A model generated the notes under the pieces. That model ran no database searches. It had not been told where the DNA came from and worked only from the letters and a program-made list of their open reading frames with translations. A stretch of 64,000 nt of DNA from Algoriphagus litoralis (GTDB lineage: Bacteria; Bacteroidota; Bacteroidia; Cytophagales; Cyclobacteriaceae): positions 248,001 through 312,000 of the forward strand of contig NZ_QGOL01000008.1 in assembly GCF_003259255.1 (NCBI RefSeq), given 5' to 3'. Each line of letters starts with the position of its first letter. Position 1 is the stretch's first letter. Of the stretch, positions 44,238 to 53,594 are shown piece by piece. The translations under genes and the position numbers were made by a program.

Positions 44238-44570
44238 ATGCTTCGTCTGGAAAAATCTACTGAAAATCAAAGTGAAATCCTCAGCCTGTTTGGAGAAGTC
44301 GACGCAAGCAATTCTGTGATCCTGGATGAGGCCATCCAAGATCTCGTCGAAGGAGGCGCCCAATCCATCATCGTGGATGGTACACAGTTGGATTATATCT
44401 CCTCTGCAGGTTTGGGTGTATTTATGTCCTATTTGGAAGATTTTAACGACAAAGGAATTACCATGAAAATTTGTGGACTGTCGCCAAAAGTATACGAAGT
44501 GTTTAAAATCTTGGGTTTGGACCAGCTGATTCCAATCTACCAGGACAGAGCGTCTGCTGCAGCAAAGTAA
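44238..44570 (+). CDS. STAS-domain anti-anti-sigma factor (RsbV/SpoIIAA-like)
   Basis: The 110-residue protein is a complete STAS domain. DYISSAGLGVFMSYLEDF (53-70) has the phosphorylatable Ser56 (second Ser, as in SpoIIAA Ser58). In its unphosphorylated form it should bind the RsbW-like kinase encoded next. It follows the phosphatase gene by 39 bases and precedes the kinase gene by four. No sigma factor gene is adjacent. Confidence 0.92.
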   Translation: MLRLEKSTENQSEILSLFGEVDASNSVILDEAIQDLVEGGAQSIIVDGTQLDYISSAGLGVFMSYLEDFNDKGITMKICGLSPKVYEVFKILGLDQLIPIYQDRASAAAK

Positions 44571-44574
44571 AAAA

Positions 44575-44988
44575 ATGAAACACCGGCTAAACATAGCTTG
44601 CCAAACTTCGGCACTTTCTGAACTGAGAACCTTCCTTCAGCGATCGATGGTAGGGGTGAGTCTAAGCGAAATCGAAAAACACCAAGTGACACTTGCCGTG
44701 GAAGAAGTCTGCGCCAACTTAATTATTCATTCCCATGACTGCAATCCACAAGATTATATTCGGCTCGAAATCAAAGATTCCGCTCAAAAATTGATTTTTG
44801 AAATTTCTGACCAAGGAGAAGCCTTTAATATTTTAAACTATGAAGCCCCTGATTTGAAAAAAGTCATGGTCGAAAAACGAAAAGGAGGCTTAGGCATCAT
44901 TTTGGTAAAGAAAATAATGGACGAAATCGAATTTGAATCCGAAAACGGCACCAACACTTGCCGACTGATCAAGTGGTTTCGTTCCTAA
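44575..44988 (+). CDS. RsbW-like anti-sigma serine kinase (HATPase_c_2)
   Basis: The 137-residue protein is a minimal GHKL kinase. The N-box is LAVEEVCANLIIHSH (E44, N48), the G1 box is EISDQGEAF with D79, and the G2 box is RKGGLGIILVKKIMDEI. Such kinases bind a sigma factor or another partner and phosphorylate the STAS protein. The start at 44575 is four bases past the STAS stop codon. The regulated partner is not encoded nearby, so it could be a distant sigma factor or a non-sigma target. Confidence 0.9.
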   Translation: MKHRLNIACQTSALSELRTFLQRSMVGVSLSEIEKHQVTLAVEEVCANLIIHSHDCNPQDYIRLEIKDSAQKLIFEISDQGEAFNILNYEAPDLKKVMVEKRKGGLGIILVKKIMDEIEFESENGTNTCRLIKWFRS

Positions 44989-45035
44989 TTTTGGTTAAAT
45001 GCCAACTCATTAAGGCTTTCAAGCTGAATTCCTGA

Positions 45036-45043
45036 TAAATTTG
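45036..45043 (+). promoter_or_regulatory. Putative -7 box of the first parvulin gene
   Basis: TAAATTTG fits TAnnTTTG. A start near 45050 would exclude an upstream TTG at 45049 and supports the ATG at 45079. Confidence 0.45.
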
Positions 45044-45078
45044 TAACATTGCATATTAATTCGGACATCCTCCTTTCC

Positions 45079-47073
45079 ATGAATCACCGAACCATTTCGG
45101 CAAATATACTTTCCCTCCTTTTAGTTTCTTTGGTTTGCCTCACTCCGGTCGCCAAAGCACAGAATTCGAGTCAGATTCTTTTGACAATCGACGGCAAACC
45201 CGTGGAAAAAGACGAACTGGTCTACCTTTTATCCAAAGGCAATACTTCAAATAATCAATCTTCAGGAGTAAGTCGGGAGGAATTTGAAGAGAACCTAGAC
45301 TTGTTTATCAATTACAAACTCAAAGTTAGAGAAGCTGAAAAATTGGGATTGGATAATTCTGAGGAATTCAAAAATGAATTTCAATCATTCAAAGAAACAC
45401 TGATTCATCCTTATTTGATCAAAAATTCCCTCGAGGAAGGTGAGCTTCGCAAAGCTTATTCCCGAATGCAGGAAGTGGTGAGAGCCAGTCATATTCTATT
45501 TCAATTTCCCCCAAATGCAAGTACCGAAGACAGCATGATCGTCTTGAAAATGGCGCTGAAAGTGCGTGGAGAAATCGAAAATGGCGGAAATATCAACGAA
45601 TTGGCCGCACAGTACTCAGATGATCCATCTGCCAAAATAAACAAAGGTGACCTAGGCTACTTCACAGGACTACAGATGGTTCAGCCATTTGAGGACGCCG
45701 CATATTCACTTCAGGTAGGACAGCTATCCGATCCGGTACTCTCCAACTTTGGATACCATATCATTCAGGTCAAAGACCGCCAGCCCAATCCGGGGCAGGT
45801 ACGGGTGTCACATATCTTGGTGCGATTTGACCCAGAAGACGCCACTCAGGAAGAAAACGCCAGAAGGAAAATCTCCGACATCTACGCCGAAATACAAAAA
45901 GAGAGTACCATTTGGGAAGATATCGTAAAAACCTACTCCGAAGATCCAGCGACCAGCCAGAGAGGTGGGTTGTTGCCTTGGTTTGGGGTGGGAAATATGA
46001 TACCCGAATTTGAATTGGCAGCATTTACACTCACGGAAATCGGTGAGGTGTCTCCCCCACTCAAAACGCAATATGGTTACCATATTTTAAGACTTGAGGA
46101 AAAAAAACCTGTAGCATCTTTTGAAGAAATGGAGGAAGAAATTCGTTCCAGAATTTTAAGAGATTCTCGCTCCCAAATGATTCAATCTCAGGTGGTTGCC
46201 ATTCAAAAAGCCCGATATGGCTTTGTTGAGAATGACGCATCGGTAAGCCGCCTTGCATCGGAGCTTAATGCGACGACTAAATCCACATTTGAATCCGTTT
46301 TGGTCACTGCTTCTCTTCAAAATGCCCCGCTATTTACTCTTCAGGGAAAGACCTACACCGCTTCAGATCTAAATTCTTTTATGAAAGAGGAAGAAATTAG
46401 TCCAAAGGCCAAAGGGGGAACTTTTGATAAATGGTATGATCGTTTTGTGGCCAAAACATTGGCAATAACAGAAGAAAACGATCTGGAGTCTAACAACAGG
46501 GAATATCAGATGCTTCTCAAAGAGTATCGGGATGGCATCCTTCTTTTCTCCCTGATGAATCAGGAAGTTTGGCAAAAAGGAATCACGGATTCCCTTGGTC
46601 AGGTAGAATTCTACAGAAAAAACATTGAAAGATATCAATGGAAAAAGCGCGTGGAAGCTTTTATAGTCAAAGTCTTGGATCAATCTCAACTTGATAATGC
46701 CCGCAAAGCTCTCAGTGGAAATGGCTACAATCAAGCCTTGATCAGCGAATTCAATTCCAACTATCAAGCAAATGCACCACTGGCCTATCAGACTGAGGCA
46801 GGGACTTTCGAATATGCTGATCATCAGGTCCTCTCGCAAGTAAATCTGGACCAAACCTACCAGGAAGTCAGAGTAGACAATAGCACGTATTTAGTCCTTC
46901 TTGGGCAAAAATTTCCTGCAGAATCCCGCAAATTCGAAGAATCAAGAGGACTGGTAATCCGCGATTATCAGGAACATTTGGACACTACACTCACGCAGTC
47001 ATTAAAAAGCAAATATCCCATCAAGGTCGACCCTCAAGTAAAAGAGGAAGCTTTCTTGGCGTTGAATCAATAA
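45079..47073 (+). CDS. Periplasmic peptidyl-prolyl isomerase with two parvulin domains
   Basis: I start at 45079 (MNHRTISANILSLLLVSLV, signal peptide cleaved near KAQNSS); an upstream TTG at 45049 lies too close to the -7 box. The 664-residue protein has two PpiC/SurA-like rotamase domains, VRASHILFQFPPNA to FGYHIIQVKDRQP and VRVSHILVRFDPE to YGYHILRLEEKKP, followed by a long helical C-terminus. Parvulin chaperones of this type escort outer-membrane proteins or secreted substrates. It is followed by a second parvulin gene 43 bases downstream. Confidence 0.9.
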   Translation: MNHRTISANILSLLLVSLVCLTPVAKAQNSSQILLTIDGKPVEKDELVYLLSKGNTSNNQSSGVSREEFEENLDLFINYKLKVREAEKLGLDNSEEFKNEFQSFKETLIHPYLIKNSLEEGELRKAYSRMQEVVRASHILFQFPPNASTEDSMIVLKMALKVRGEIENGGNINELAAQYSDDPSAKINKGDLGYFTGLQMVQPFEDAAYSLQVGQLSDPVLSNFGYHIIQVKDRQPNPGQVRVSHILVRFDPEDATQEENARRKISDIYAEIQKESTIWEDIVKTYSEDPATSQRGGLLPWFGVGNMIPEFELAAFTLTEIGEVSPPLKTQYGYHILRLEEKKPVASFEEMEEEIRSRILRDSRSQMIQSQVVAIQKARYGFVENDASVSRLASELNATTKSTFESVLVTASLQNAPLFTLQGKTYTASDLNSFMKEEEISPKAKGGTFDKWYDRFVAKTLAITEENDLESNNREYQMLLKEYRDGILLFSLMNQEVWQKGITDSLGQVEFYRKNIERYQWKKRVEAFIVKVLDQSQLDNARKALSGNGYNQALISEFNSNYQANAPLAYQTEAGTFEYADHQVLSQVNLDQTYQEVRVDNSTYLVLLGQKFPAESRKFEESRGLVIRDYQEHLDTTLTQSLKSKYPIKVDPQVKEEAFLALNQ

Positions 47074-47116
47074 TTAAAAAATTTCCAGTTTGGGAAATTA
47101 AAGCTCACTTACACTT

Positions 47117-48481
47117 ATGAAATTTCGGAACCAACTTATCTTATCACTTTTCGGAGTACTGGCGATCAGCCAATCTTTCGCCCAGGAAGCCCCTCCGACA
47201 GGACAGGTATTGGATAAAATTGTTGCCAAAGTAGACAACAACATCATTCTGGAATCAGAGGTACAGCAGACTTACATTGAAGCGCTTGCACAGGCACAAC
47301 AGGGAATCACTGCTCCTACCCGCTGTGAAGTTTTTGAAAGCCTGATGATCAATAAGCTAATGGTGGCAAAAGCTGAAATTGACTCAGTGCTGGTGACCGA
47401 ACCCGAGGTGATGCTCCAGGTAGATAACCGATTCAATGCTGTAATGCAGCAGTTTGGCGGGGATGAAAGCGTATTGGTGCAAGTCTATGGAAAAACTGCC
47501 GAGCAACTCAAAGGCGAAATCGAGGATGTGATCCGTGAACAGTTGATTGTGTCAAAAATGCGATCTAAGATCACAGAAGGCCTCACGGTATCTCCGGCTG
47601 ATGTTCGGAGCTTTTTCAATAGTATTCCCAAAGATTCGCTGCCGCTCTTTACTTCTGAAGCTTCGGTAGGTCAAATTGTGAAAAAACCTGAAGTAAGCCC
47701 GGAGGTACGGGCACAATTGATCGCCCAGTTGTCTCAATTCAAACAAGATATTCTGGATGGTAAGGCAGATTTTGCCGATTTGGCCAAGCGGTATTCTGAA
47801 GATCCTGGATCGGGATCCCAGGGCGGAGATTTGGGGTTCTTCCGAAGAGGGGAACTTGCCCCAGAATATGAGGCTACAGCATTGGGTCTTCGACCTGGGG
47901 AAATCAGTGATCCTGTCGAGACACAATTCGGATTCCACATGATTCAATTATTGGAAATTAAAGGCACTAGCTACAATACACGACATATCTTGCGTATACC
48001 TACGCCGAGTGAAGAAGACATCGCAAAAACGGAACGTTACCTTGATAGCCTTAAAAAAGAAATCGAAGCAGGAAGAATTGATTTTGCAAAGGCTGCAAAA
48101 GAATATTCAGATGACAGGGCCACATCTGACAATGGTGGTTTCTTCACCGACCCTTCATCAGGATCCAAAAGGCTTTCGCTGAGAACACTGGAAGATCCGG
48201 TATTATACTTCACGATTGATACCATGGAGGTGGGAAATATCACGAAACCTATCCGGTTTGAAGATCCAAGAGAGGGGATAAAAGTGAGAATCCTGTACTA
48301 TCAGGCTAAATATCCCGCTCACCGGGCCAACCTGAATGACGATTATGAAAAAATGAAAGCTGCGACTCTTCGGCGCAAGGAAGATGAAATCCTTGAGAAA
48401 TGGTTTGTCACTGCCAAAGAGGATGTGTTCATCGACATCGACCCAGCCTATGATCGCTGCAACGCCTTATCAGGAAATTAG
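47117..48481 (+). CDS. SurA-like periplasmic chaperone/peptidyl-prolyl isomerase
   Basis: The 454-residue protein has a signal peptide (cleaved near SFAQEA), a SurA N-terminal helical domain (VDNNIILESEVQQTYIEALAQA, 36-57) and two parvulin-like domains. The first is near 175-280 (SVGQIVKK, GDLGFFRRGELAPEYEATALGLRPGEIS, FGFHMIQLLEIK). The second is near 285-385 (TRHILRIPTPS, DNGGFFTDPSSG). It probably delivers outer-membrane barrels to the Bam machine. A bidirectional terminator follows. Confidence 0.9.
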   Translation: MKFRNQLILSLFGVLAISQSFAQEAPPTGQVLDKIVAKVDNNIILESEVQQTYIEALAQAQQGITAPTRCEVFESLMINKLMVAKAEIDSVLVTEPEVMLQVDNRFNAVMQQFGGDESVLVQVYGKTAEQLKGEIEDVIREQLIVSKMRSKITEGLTVSPADVRSFFNSIPKDSLPLFTSEASVGQIVKKPEVSPEVRAQLIAQLSQFKQDILDGKADFADLAKRYSEDPGSGSQGGDLGFFRRGELAPEYEATALGLRPGEISDPVETQFGFHMIQLLEIKGTSYNTRHILRIPTPSEEDIAKTERYLDSLKKEIEAGRIDFAKAAKEYSDDRATSDNGGFFTDPSSGSKRLSLRTLEDPVLYFTIDTMEVGNITKPIRFEDPREGIKVRILYYQAKYPAHRANLNDDYEKMKAATLRRKEDEILEKWFVTAKEDVFIDIDPAYDRCNALSGN

Positions 48482-48500
48482 CAGAATGCTTTAAATTGGA

Positions 48501-48547
48501 AAAAATAATGCCCCCAATAAGTGTCTAACTTTTTGGGGGCATTTTTT
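48501..48547. terminator. Bidirectional terminator between the SurA-like and coiled-coil genes
   Basis: AATGCCCCCAA (48507-48517) and TTGGGGGCATT (48533-48543) form an 11-bp stem with A run left and T run right. Confidence 0.8.
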
Positions 48548-48549
48548 TG

Positions 48550-48867
48550 TTACTTCTTGCCAAAAAGGGCCTTTATACCTAAAAAAATTTGCTTGAATCC
48601 ATCCTTGAGAAGACCTTTTGATTCTTGGATTTTTGGCTCCAGATCCTCTTTTCTTTCCTTAAATTCTCGCTCGAGCATTTCCTTACCTTTGCGAAGCTCT
48701 TCTTCCAGAGAGGTTTTGTTGTCTTTTAGGTCTTTAATTTTTTGCTCGATTTCATCCTTGACATCGGCGCCAGCTTCAGCCCCTTTCTGGATGAGATCTT
48801 CTATTTTGTTTCCAATCTCCTGGAGTACCTCCTCTATTTCCTCAGTAGTCGATTTTTTCTTTTCCAT
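48550..48867 (-). CDS. Coiled-coil charged protein, unknown function
   Basis: The 105-residue product (start at 48867; a longer frame begins at 48873) is almost wholly Lys/Glu-rich helix with heptad spacing (EEIEEVLQEIGNKIEDL, EELRKGKEMLEREFKERK). The C-terminus is hydrophobic-basic (KQIFLGIKALFGKK), which could dock to a membrane. It resembles apolipoprotein/YtxH-like helical proteins, but no family can be named with certainty. It is convergent with the SurA-like gene. Confidence 0.65.
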   Translation of the reverse strand: MEKKKSTTEEIEEVLQEIGNKIEDLIQKGAEAGADVKDEIEQKIKDLKDNKTSLEEELRKGKEMLEREFKERKEDLEPKIQESKGLLKDGFKQIFLGIKALFGKK

Positions 48868-48936
48868 AGCCAAAAGTGATTTTTAAGACGCATAAGGTAG
48901 TCTTAAATATTGAAAATCAGCAGGATTCTATGAAAA

Positions 48937-50730
48937 TCAATCTTCTACAGGCTCTCCGGATTGGGTCTGTTTTTCGTAGAGCTCGGCATAGACGCCCTTT
49001 TGATTCATCAGTGAATCGTGATCCCCTCGCTCTATGATCTTACCCTCATCGAGCACGATGATGTGGTCGGCCAGCTTGGCCGAAGAAACACGATGGGAAA
49101 TAATCACAGAGGTACGATTTTCCATGATTTTGCGTAGTGCTGTCAAGATGGAGTTTTCAGTTTTGGTATCCACCGCCGAAAGACAATCGTCCAAAATGAG
49201 GATTTTTGGCTCCTTGGCTATAGCCCGTGCTATAGAAACACGCTGCTTTTGACCTCCGGATAAAGTAATCCCACGCTCACCGAGCATGGTCTCAAAACCT
49301 TTGGGAAAGTCAACAATGTTTTGATAGACATCGGCATCTTTTGCTGCCTTTTCGATGATCGCTTGATCCAAATGGTCTATCCCAAAGGCAATATTATTCG
49401 CTATGGTATCTGAAAACAAAAACACGTCCTGTGGTACAAATCCAATTTGTCGGCGCAAAGAGGAAATATTGTAGTCCCTGATATCCTGCCCATCTACGGA
49501 TATTTTACCTGTCGTAGGATCATACATCCGCATCAGCAAGTTGGCTATTGTCGACTTGCCTGATCCGGTGGTACCAATGATTCCGAGAGTCTGACCTGCT
49601 TTTATTTCAAAAGAAATATGATCCAAAGCCCGGATCCCGGATTCCGGATAGTGGAATGACAGGTTTTCGACTTTGATTATTCCTTCTATTTCAGTCTCTA
49701 GGTTCTTAAGGCTTACGATATCATTTTTCACATCCAAAAATTCGTTGATCCGCGTCTGGGACGCAGCAGCACGCTGTACAATACTCGTCACCCAGCCTAA
49801 TGAAGTAACAGGCCAAGTCAGAATGTTTACATATAGAATAAACTCAGCAATCACACCATATCCTATTTCTCCATTGATCACTTGGATACCTCCCACATAG
49901 ACCGTAATGATGGTCGAAATCCCAACTAATGCCATGATTAAAGGAAAAAACAAGGCATTGACTCGCGTGAGATTGATCGACTTGGTTTTGTATTCCTCGC
50001 TTTTGATGGCAAATTCCCGTGCCGAATCTTCTTCACGCACGAAGGCCTTCAATACCCGGATTCCCGAAAAAGCCTCCTGAACATACGTACTCAACTCAGA
50101 TAAGCTTCTTTGAATTTTCTCAGACCGCTCATTGATCAGATTGTTGACAAAATAGATGCTGATAGATAAGATCGGAAGGGGAAGCAGTGAATAAAGCGTC
50201 AACTCGGCATTGACGGAGATCATGTAGAAAATTACCATCGGGAATAGCGTCAGCAAACTTACCCCATACATAATTGCCGGGCCCAGATACATTCTGACTC
50301 TACTGACGTCCTCTGTGATTCTGGCCATCAGATCTCCCGTACTGTTTTTTCTATAAAAGCTTAGCGGAAGATTTTGGTAGTGATCAAAGATTTCATTTTT
50401 CATATCGTACTCTATCCGCCTAGACATAATGATAATGGTCTGCCGAACCAGAAAAAGGAAAAAACCTCTCAATAGCGCCATCACCAGGATCAGAATTCCA
50501 AAAATCAGCACGACGTCGAGGAAATTTTCCCTGGCAATTTCACCCATATCCCCTTTCATTAGAGGGCGATAAAGTGAAAAACTCTCCACCACATAATCTA
50601 TGGCTATCCTGACTAGTTGGGCGGGAATGATTACGAAGACATTGGATATCACAGTAAATACTATTCCCAATAGCAACAAACCCTTGTACTTATATAAATA
50701 CTTATTGATTCTCCAGAGCGACTTCACCAA
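48937..50730 (-). CDS. ABC exporter, fused permease and ATPase (MsbA/MDR-like)
   Basis: The 597-residue half-transporter has six membrane helices in about residues 15-305 and an ATPase domain. Walker A is GTTGSGKST (about 387), the signature LSGGQKQR (about 491), Walker B ILILDDCLS (about 511) and the H-loop SHRVSS (about 546). It works as a homodimer or heterodimer to expel lipids or drugs; the substrate is not readable. It is a single-gene unit, divergent from leucine dehydrogenase. Confidence 0.92.
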   Translation of the reverse strand: MVKSLWRINKYLYKYKGLLLLGIVFTVISNVFVIIPAQLVRIAIDYVVESFSLYRPLMKGDMGEIARENFLDVVLIFGILILVMALLRGFFLFLVRQTIIIMSRRIEYDMKNEIFDHYQNLPLSFYRKNSTGDLMARITEDVSRVRMYLGPAIMYGVSLLTLFPMVIFYMISVNAELTLYSLLPLPILSISIYFVNNLINERSEKIQRSLSELSTYVQEAFSGIRVLKAFVREEDSAREFAIKSEEYKTKSINLTRVNALFFPLIMALVGISTIITVYVGGIQVINGEIGYGVIAEFILYVNILTWPVTSLGWVTSIVQRAAASQTRINEFLDVKNDIVSLKNLETEIEGIIKVENLSFHYPESGIRALDHISFEIKAGQTLGIIGTTGSGKSTIANLLMRMYDPTTGKISVDGQDIRDYNISSLRRQIGFVPQDVFLFSDTIANNIAFGIDHLDQAIIEKAAKDADVYQNIVDFPKGFETMLGERGITLSGGQKQRVSIARAIAKEPKILILDDCLSAVDTKTENSILTALRKIMENRTSVIISHRVSSAKLADHIIVLDEGKIIERGDHDSLMNQKGVYAELYEKQTQSGEPVED

Positions 50731-50782
50731 ATAAAAACTTTTAAATCGAGGATAAACTTATAGAAACTTCGGAAGCATTTCC

Positions 50783-50812
50783 TTTGCAGGCTGATAAAAG
50801 TATTTAATTTTG
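50783..50812 (+). promoter_or_regulatory. Bacteroidota-type promoter of leucine dehydrogenase
   Basis: TTTG (50783-50786) and TAATTTTG (50805-50812) are separated by 18 bases, close to the usual TTTG-N19-TAnnTTTG. The predicted start near 50819 gives a leader of about 56 bases. Confidence 0.55.
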
Positions 50813-50874
50813 TACCAGCCTTTTTTCTAAAGGCAACAACCCAAATATAACATAATCTAAAAAGCTAAGTTCAG

Positions 50875-51975
50875 ATGTTGGAGATTAATGCTACCGAAAC
50901 TGTGCAAGAGGGATCTATTTTTGGACAGATCAGCACAATGGATCACGAGCAGCTCGTGGTCTGCCATGACCAGGCCACTGGTCTTAAAGCTCTCATTGGT
51001 ATCCACAATACTGTTTTGGGTCCAGCTCTGGGCGGAACTCGAATGTGGCCATATGCTTCCGAGGCTGAAGCGATCACTGATGTGTTGAGACTGTCCCGAG
51101 GCATGACCTTCAAAAATGCACTGGCAGGACTCAATCTGGGAGGGGGAAAAGCAGTTTTGATCGGAGATCCAAAACTAAAAAACGAAGCATTTCTTAGAAG
51201 ATTCGGACGATTCGTCGAAAGCTTGGGCGGTCGTTATGTGACCGCTGAAGATGTAAATATGAAAACCTCCGATATGGAGTACATCGCCATGGAAACACGA
51301 CATGTCACTGGTCTTCCCCAGATCAAAGGTGGAGCAGGTGATCCATCTCCTGTCACAGGTTTTGGAGTTTACATGGGAATGAAGGCAGCTGCAAAAAAAG
51401 CATTCGGATCCGATTCTCTAAAAGGAAAGAGAATAGCCGTACAAGGAGTCGGTCAAGTAGGGAAATACCTGATCGAATACCTCGTGAAAGAAGGTGCTGA
51501 GATCATGATTACCGACATTTTCGAAGATAAATTAAAAGAAATCGCAAAATCATCTGGCGCTACAATCGTCGACCCGAATGTAATCTACGATCTGCCGATG
51601 GACATCTATGCCCCATGCGCACTTGGCGCTACCATCAATGATCAAACCATCGATCGACTAAAATGTGCCGTGATCGCAGGAGGAGCAAACAATCAACTAC
51701 AGGATGAGGAGAAACACGGGAAGATTCTCATGGAAAAGGGTATTATCTACGCTCCGGACTTCCTGATCAATGCCGGAGGCGTCATCAACGTGGGTGCTGA
51801 ATACTACAAAGACTACAGAAAAGAGACAGTATTTGCCCAAACAGAAAAAATCTACGATACCTGCTTAGGCATCTTGAATAAATCTGAAAAAGAGCAAATT
51901 CCAGCACAGCAAGCCGCTATTGAAGTAGCTAAAGCGCGAATTGAGTCAATCGGAAGGGTAAAACTTCCATTCTAA
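50875..51975 (+). CDS. Leucine dehydrogenase (Glu/Leu/Phe/Val dehydrogenase family)
   Basis: The 366-residue enzyme oxidatively deaminates branched-chain amino acids with NAD+, feeding the branched-chain fatty acid primers typical of Bacteroidota. LGPALGGTRMWPY (48-60) and the catalytic Lys92 in GLNLGGGKAVLIGD are decisive. TAEDVNMKTSDMEYIAMET is the substrate-side loop. The Rossmann fold shows AVQGVGQVGKYL near 189. It has its own promoter and terminator. Confidence 0.93.
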   Translation: MLEINATETVQEGSIFGQISTMDHEQLVVCHDQATGLKALIGIHNTVLGPALGGTRMWPYASEAEAITDVLRLSRGMTFKNALAGLNLGGGKAVLIGDPKLKNEAFLRRFGRFVESLGGRYVTAEDVNMKTSDMEYIAMETRHVTGLPQIKGGAGDPSPVTGFGVYMGMKAAAKKAFGSDSLKGKRIAVQGVGQVGKYLIEYLVKEGAEIMITDIFEDKLKEIAKSSGATIVDPNVIYDLPMDIYAPCALGATINDQTIDRLKCAVIAGGANNQLQDEEKHGKILMEKGIIYAPDFLINAGGVINVGAEYYKDYRKETVFAQTEKIYDTCLGILNKSEKEQIPAQQAAIEVAKARIESIGRVKLPF

Positions 51976-51994
51976 CCAAACCAGAAGATTCCCC

Positions 51995-52030
51995 AAAACC
52001 ACCGAAAACTACCTTTCGGTGGTTTTTTTT
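51995..52030 (+). terminator. Terminator of leucine dehydrogenase
   Basis: AAAACCACCGAAA (51995-52007) and TTTCGGTGGTTTT (52014-52026) form a 13-bp stem followed by T to 52030. Confidence 0.85.
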
Positions 52031-52067
52031 GTCCGATTTCTGATGGGGATACCCGGCCCAAATTCCC

Positions 52068-52075
52068 TATATTTG
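52068..52075 (+). promoter_or_regulatory. Putative -7 box of the nusB operon
   Basis: TATATTTG fits TAnnTTTG, 20 bases before the nusB ATG. No -33 TTTG lies at the right spacing. Confidence 0.4.
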
Positions 52076-52094
52076 CCACTCTTTTACAACCCTT

Positions 52095-53279
52095 ATGCTA
52101 AACAGAAGAATCCTCAGAGTCAAGGCATTTCAGAACCTATATGCCTTCGAACAATGCAAAGGATCTAACCTCAATATTGCCAGAGACTTCATCCGGGAGT
52201 CTTTTTTGCCTGATCTCAACAGTATGGAAGTGCAGGATAAACCTGCATTGACCAAAGATGCGGAAGAAGCTGTCAAACTTTTTGACCAGAATCTAGAAAG
52301 CACCAGCCTACTCAAAGCCTCTGACGCCAAACCTAAAATCAAACAGGTGGTGTTGGAAGCGATCAAACAATTCCATGCAGCCAACGAAAAAGACCGGCAG
52401 TTTATGCTTAAAAACATGGTCACATCGGCGGAACGGATCCCCCAACTGTACCTCCTGGCCATTGAACTTTTGCAGGCTTTTGCAAAGCACGTAGAAAAAG
52501 AGGTAGAGAAAAAGAAAAAACTCGCTGGCGAAAATCCCATTGCATTCTCTAACGAACTCAATCTAGCGAATAATCAGGTACTGAAAATCATCCGTGAATC
52601 ACCAACTTACCGGGCAGCAATTGCCCGGAACAATGTCAATCTTGAGGACTTGGAATTGGAGCTAAAGGAGTGGTTTAGGGATTATATCAAACCTTCGGAA
52701 ACTTACCAAGCCTACCTTCAGCTTGCAAATCCGACTTTGGACCAGGATTACGAAGCCGCTGATGATTTACTTAAAAAGGTGATTTTCAAAAATGAAGTGA
52801 TCCTCAATCTGTTTTCTGAAAAGGATCTGAACTGGACTGAAAACAAATCTGTGGTTCGAAGCTTGGCTTCAAAGGTGCTGAAAAACGCTTCAAGCGCAGA
52901 TGCGTTGGAGGCCGAACAACTCCCTGAGATCGCGATCAACTGGGATGAGGATAAGGAGTTTTTTCAAAATATATTTAACTTCACGATCGAAAACATTGAT
53001 TCCAGCAAAGCACTGATAGCTCAAAAAACCAAAAATTGGGACATTGAGCGATTGGCATTCACGGACAAAATCATCATATCGATGGCCATTGCGGAGATGA
53101 AAAATTTCCCAAGCATCCCGGTGAAAGTAAGTATCAATGAGTACATTGACATCTCCAAAACTTACAGCACGCCGAAAAGTAAGCAGTTTGTAAACGGGTT
53201 ATTGGATGTTTTGGCAAAAGAACTAACCGACAGCGGCCAAATCCGTAAGAGTGGACGGGGACTTTTAGACAATAAATAA
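52095..53279 (+). CDS. nusB: Transcription antitermination factor NusB, long Bacteroidota form
   Basis: The 394-residue protein is nearly three times the length of E. coli NusB (139). MLNRRILRVKAFQNLYAFEQ is the NusB N-terminal helix, and the C-terminal core FTDKIIISMAIAEMKNFPSIPVKVSINEYIDISKTYSTPKSKQFVNGLLD (about 325-375) is diagnostic. The 200-plus residues between them are helical and charged. NusB with NusE (S10) recognises boxA in rRNA operons. It heads the nusB-ytxH-DUF1573-yajC-ybbR-coaE operon. Confidence 0.92.
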   Translation: MLNRRILRVKAFQNLYAFEQCKGSNLNIARDFIRESFLPDLNSMEVQDKPALTKDAEEAVKLFDQNLESTSLLKASDAKPKIKQVVLEAIKQFHAANEKDRQFMLKNMVTSAERIPQLYLLAIELLQAFAKHVEKEVEKKKKLAGENPIAFSNELNLANNQVLKIIRESPTYRAAIARNNVNLEDLELELKEWFRDYIKPSETYQAYLQLANPTLDQDYEAADDLLKKVIFKNEVILNLFSEKDLNWTENKSVVRSLASKVLKNASSADALEAEQLPEIAINWDEDKEFFQNIFNFTIENIDSSKALIAQKTKNWDIERLAFTDKIIISMAIAEMKNFPSIPVKVSINEYIDISKTYSTPKSKQFVNGLLDVLAKELTDSGQIRKSGRGLLDNK

Positions 53280-53286
53280 GGAAAAC

Positions 53287-53589
53287 ATGAGCAAGAGCAG
53301 CAGTACATTATTCGCATTTGCAATCGGCGCCGGAGTAGGCGCTGCTTTGGGCATTCTATTCGCTCCAGATACAGGGGCCAATACCCGTGACAAACTTTCT
53401 TTCAAACTTTCCAAGTACAAGAAAGAATTGGAAGAACTCATTGGAGATCTGGTGGAAGGCAAAGAACTTCACCTCAATGAAGCCAAGACGGAAGGTAAAC
53501 GAGTGATCTCAGAAGCAAAAAACAAAGCAGAAAACCTGCTCAATGACGTCAATAAATTAATCGATCAAATTAACCAAGGTAATAACTAA
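53287..53589 (+). CDS. YtxH domain-containing protein
   Basis: The 100-residue protein begins with a glycine-rich membrane helix (FAIGAGVGAALGILFAPDTG, 10-29), which is the YtxH signature, followed by an amphipathic helix rich in Lys/Glu. The family is linked to general stress in Bacillus but is of unknown function. It starts seven bases after nusB. Confidence 0.85.
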   Translation: MSKSSSTLFAFAIGAGVGAALGILFAPDTGANTRDKLSFKLSKYKKELEELIGDLVEGKELHLNEAKTEGKRVISEAKNKAENLLNDVNKLIDQINQGNN

Positions 53590-53594
53590 CAATT

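Noticed and set aside
43995-44594. Minus-strand ORF of 199 codons opposite the SpoIIE-like and STAS genes
   Set aside because: It covers the end of the PP2C gene and all of the STAS gene, both with clear catalytic motifs. No domain is visible.
46369-46854. Minus-strand ORF of 161 codons opposite the first parvulin gene
   Set aside because: Antisense to a clear protein-coding gene and without signal, domain or plausible start context.
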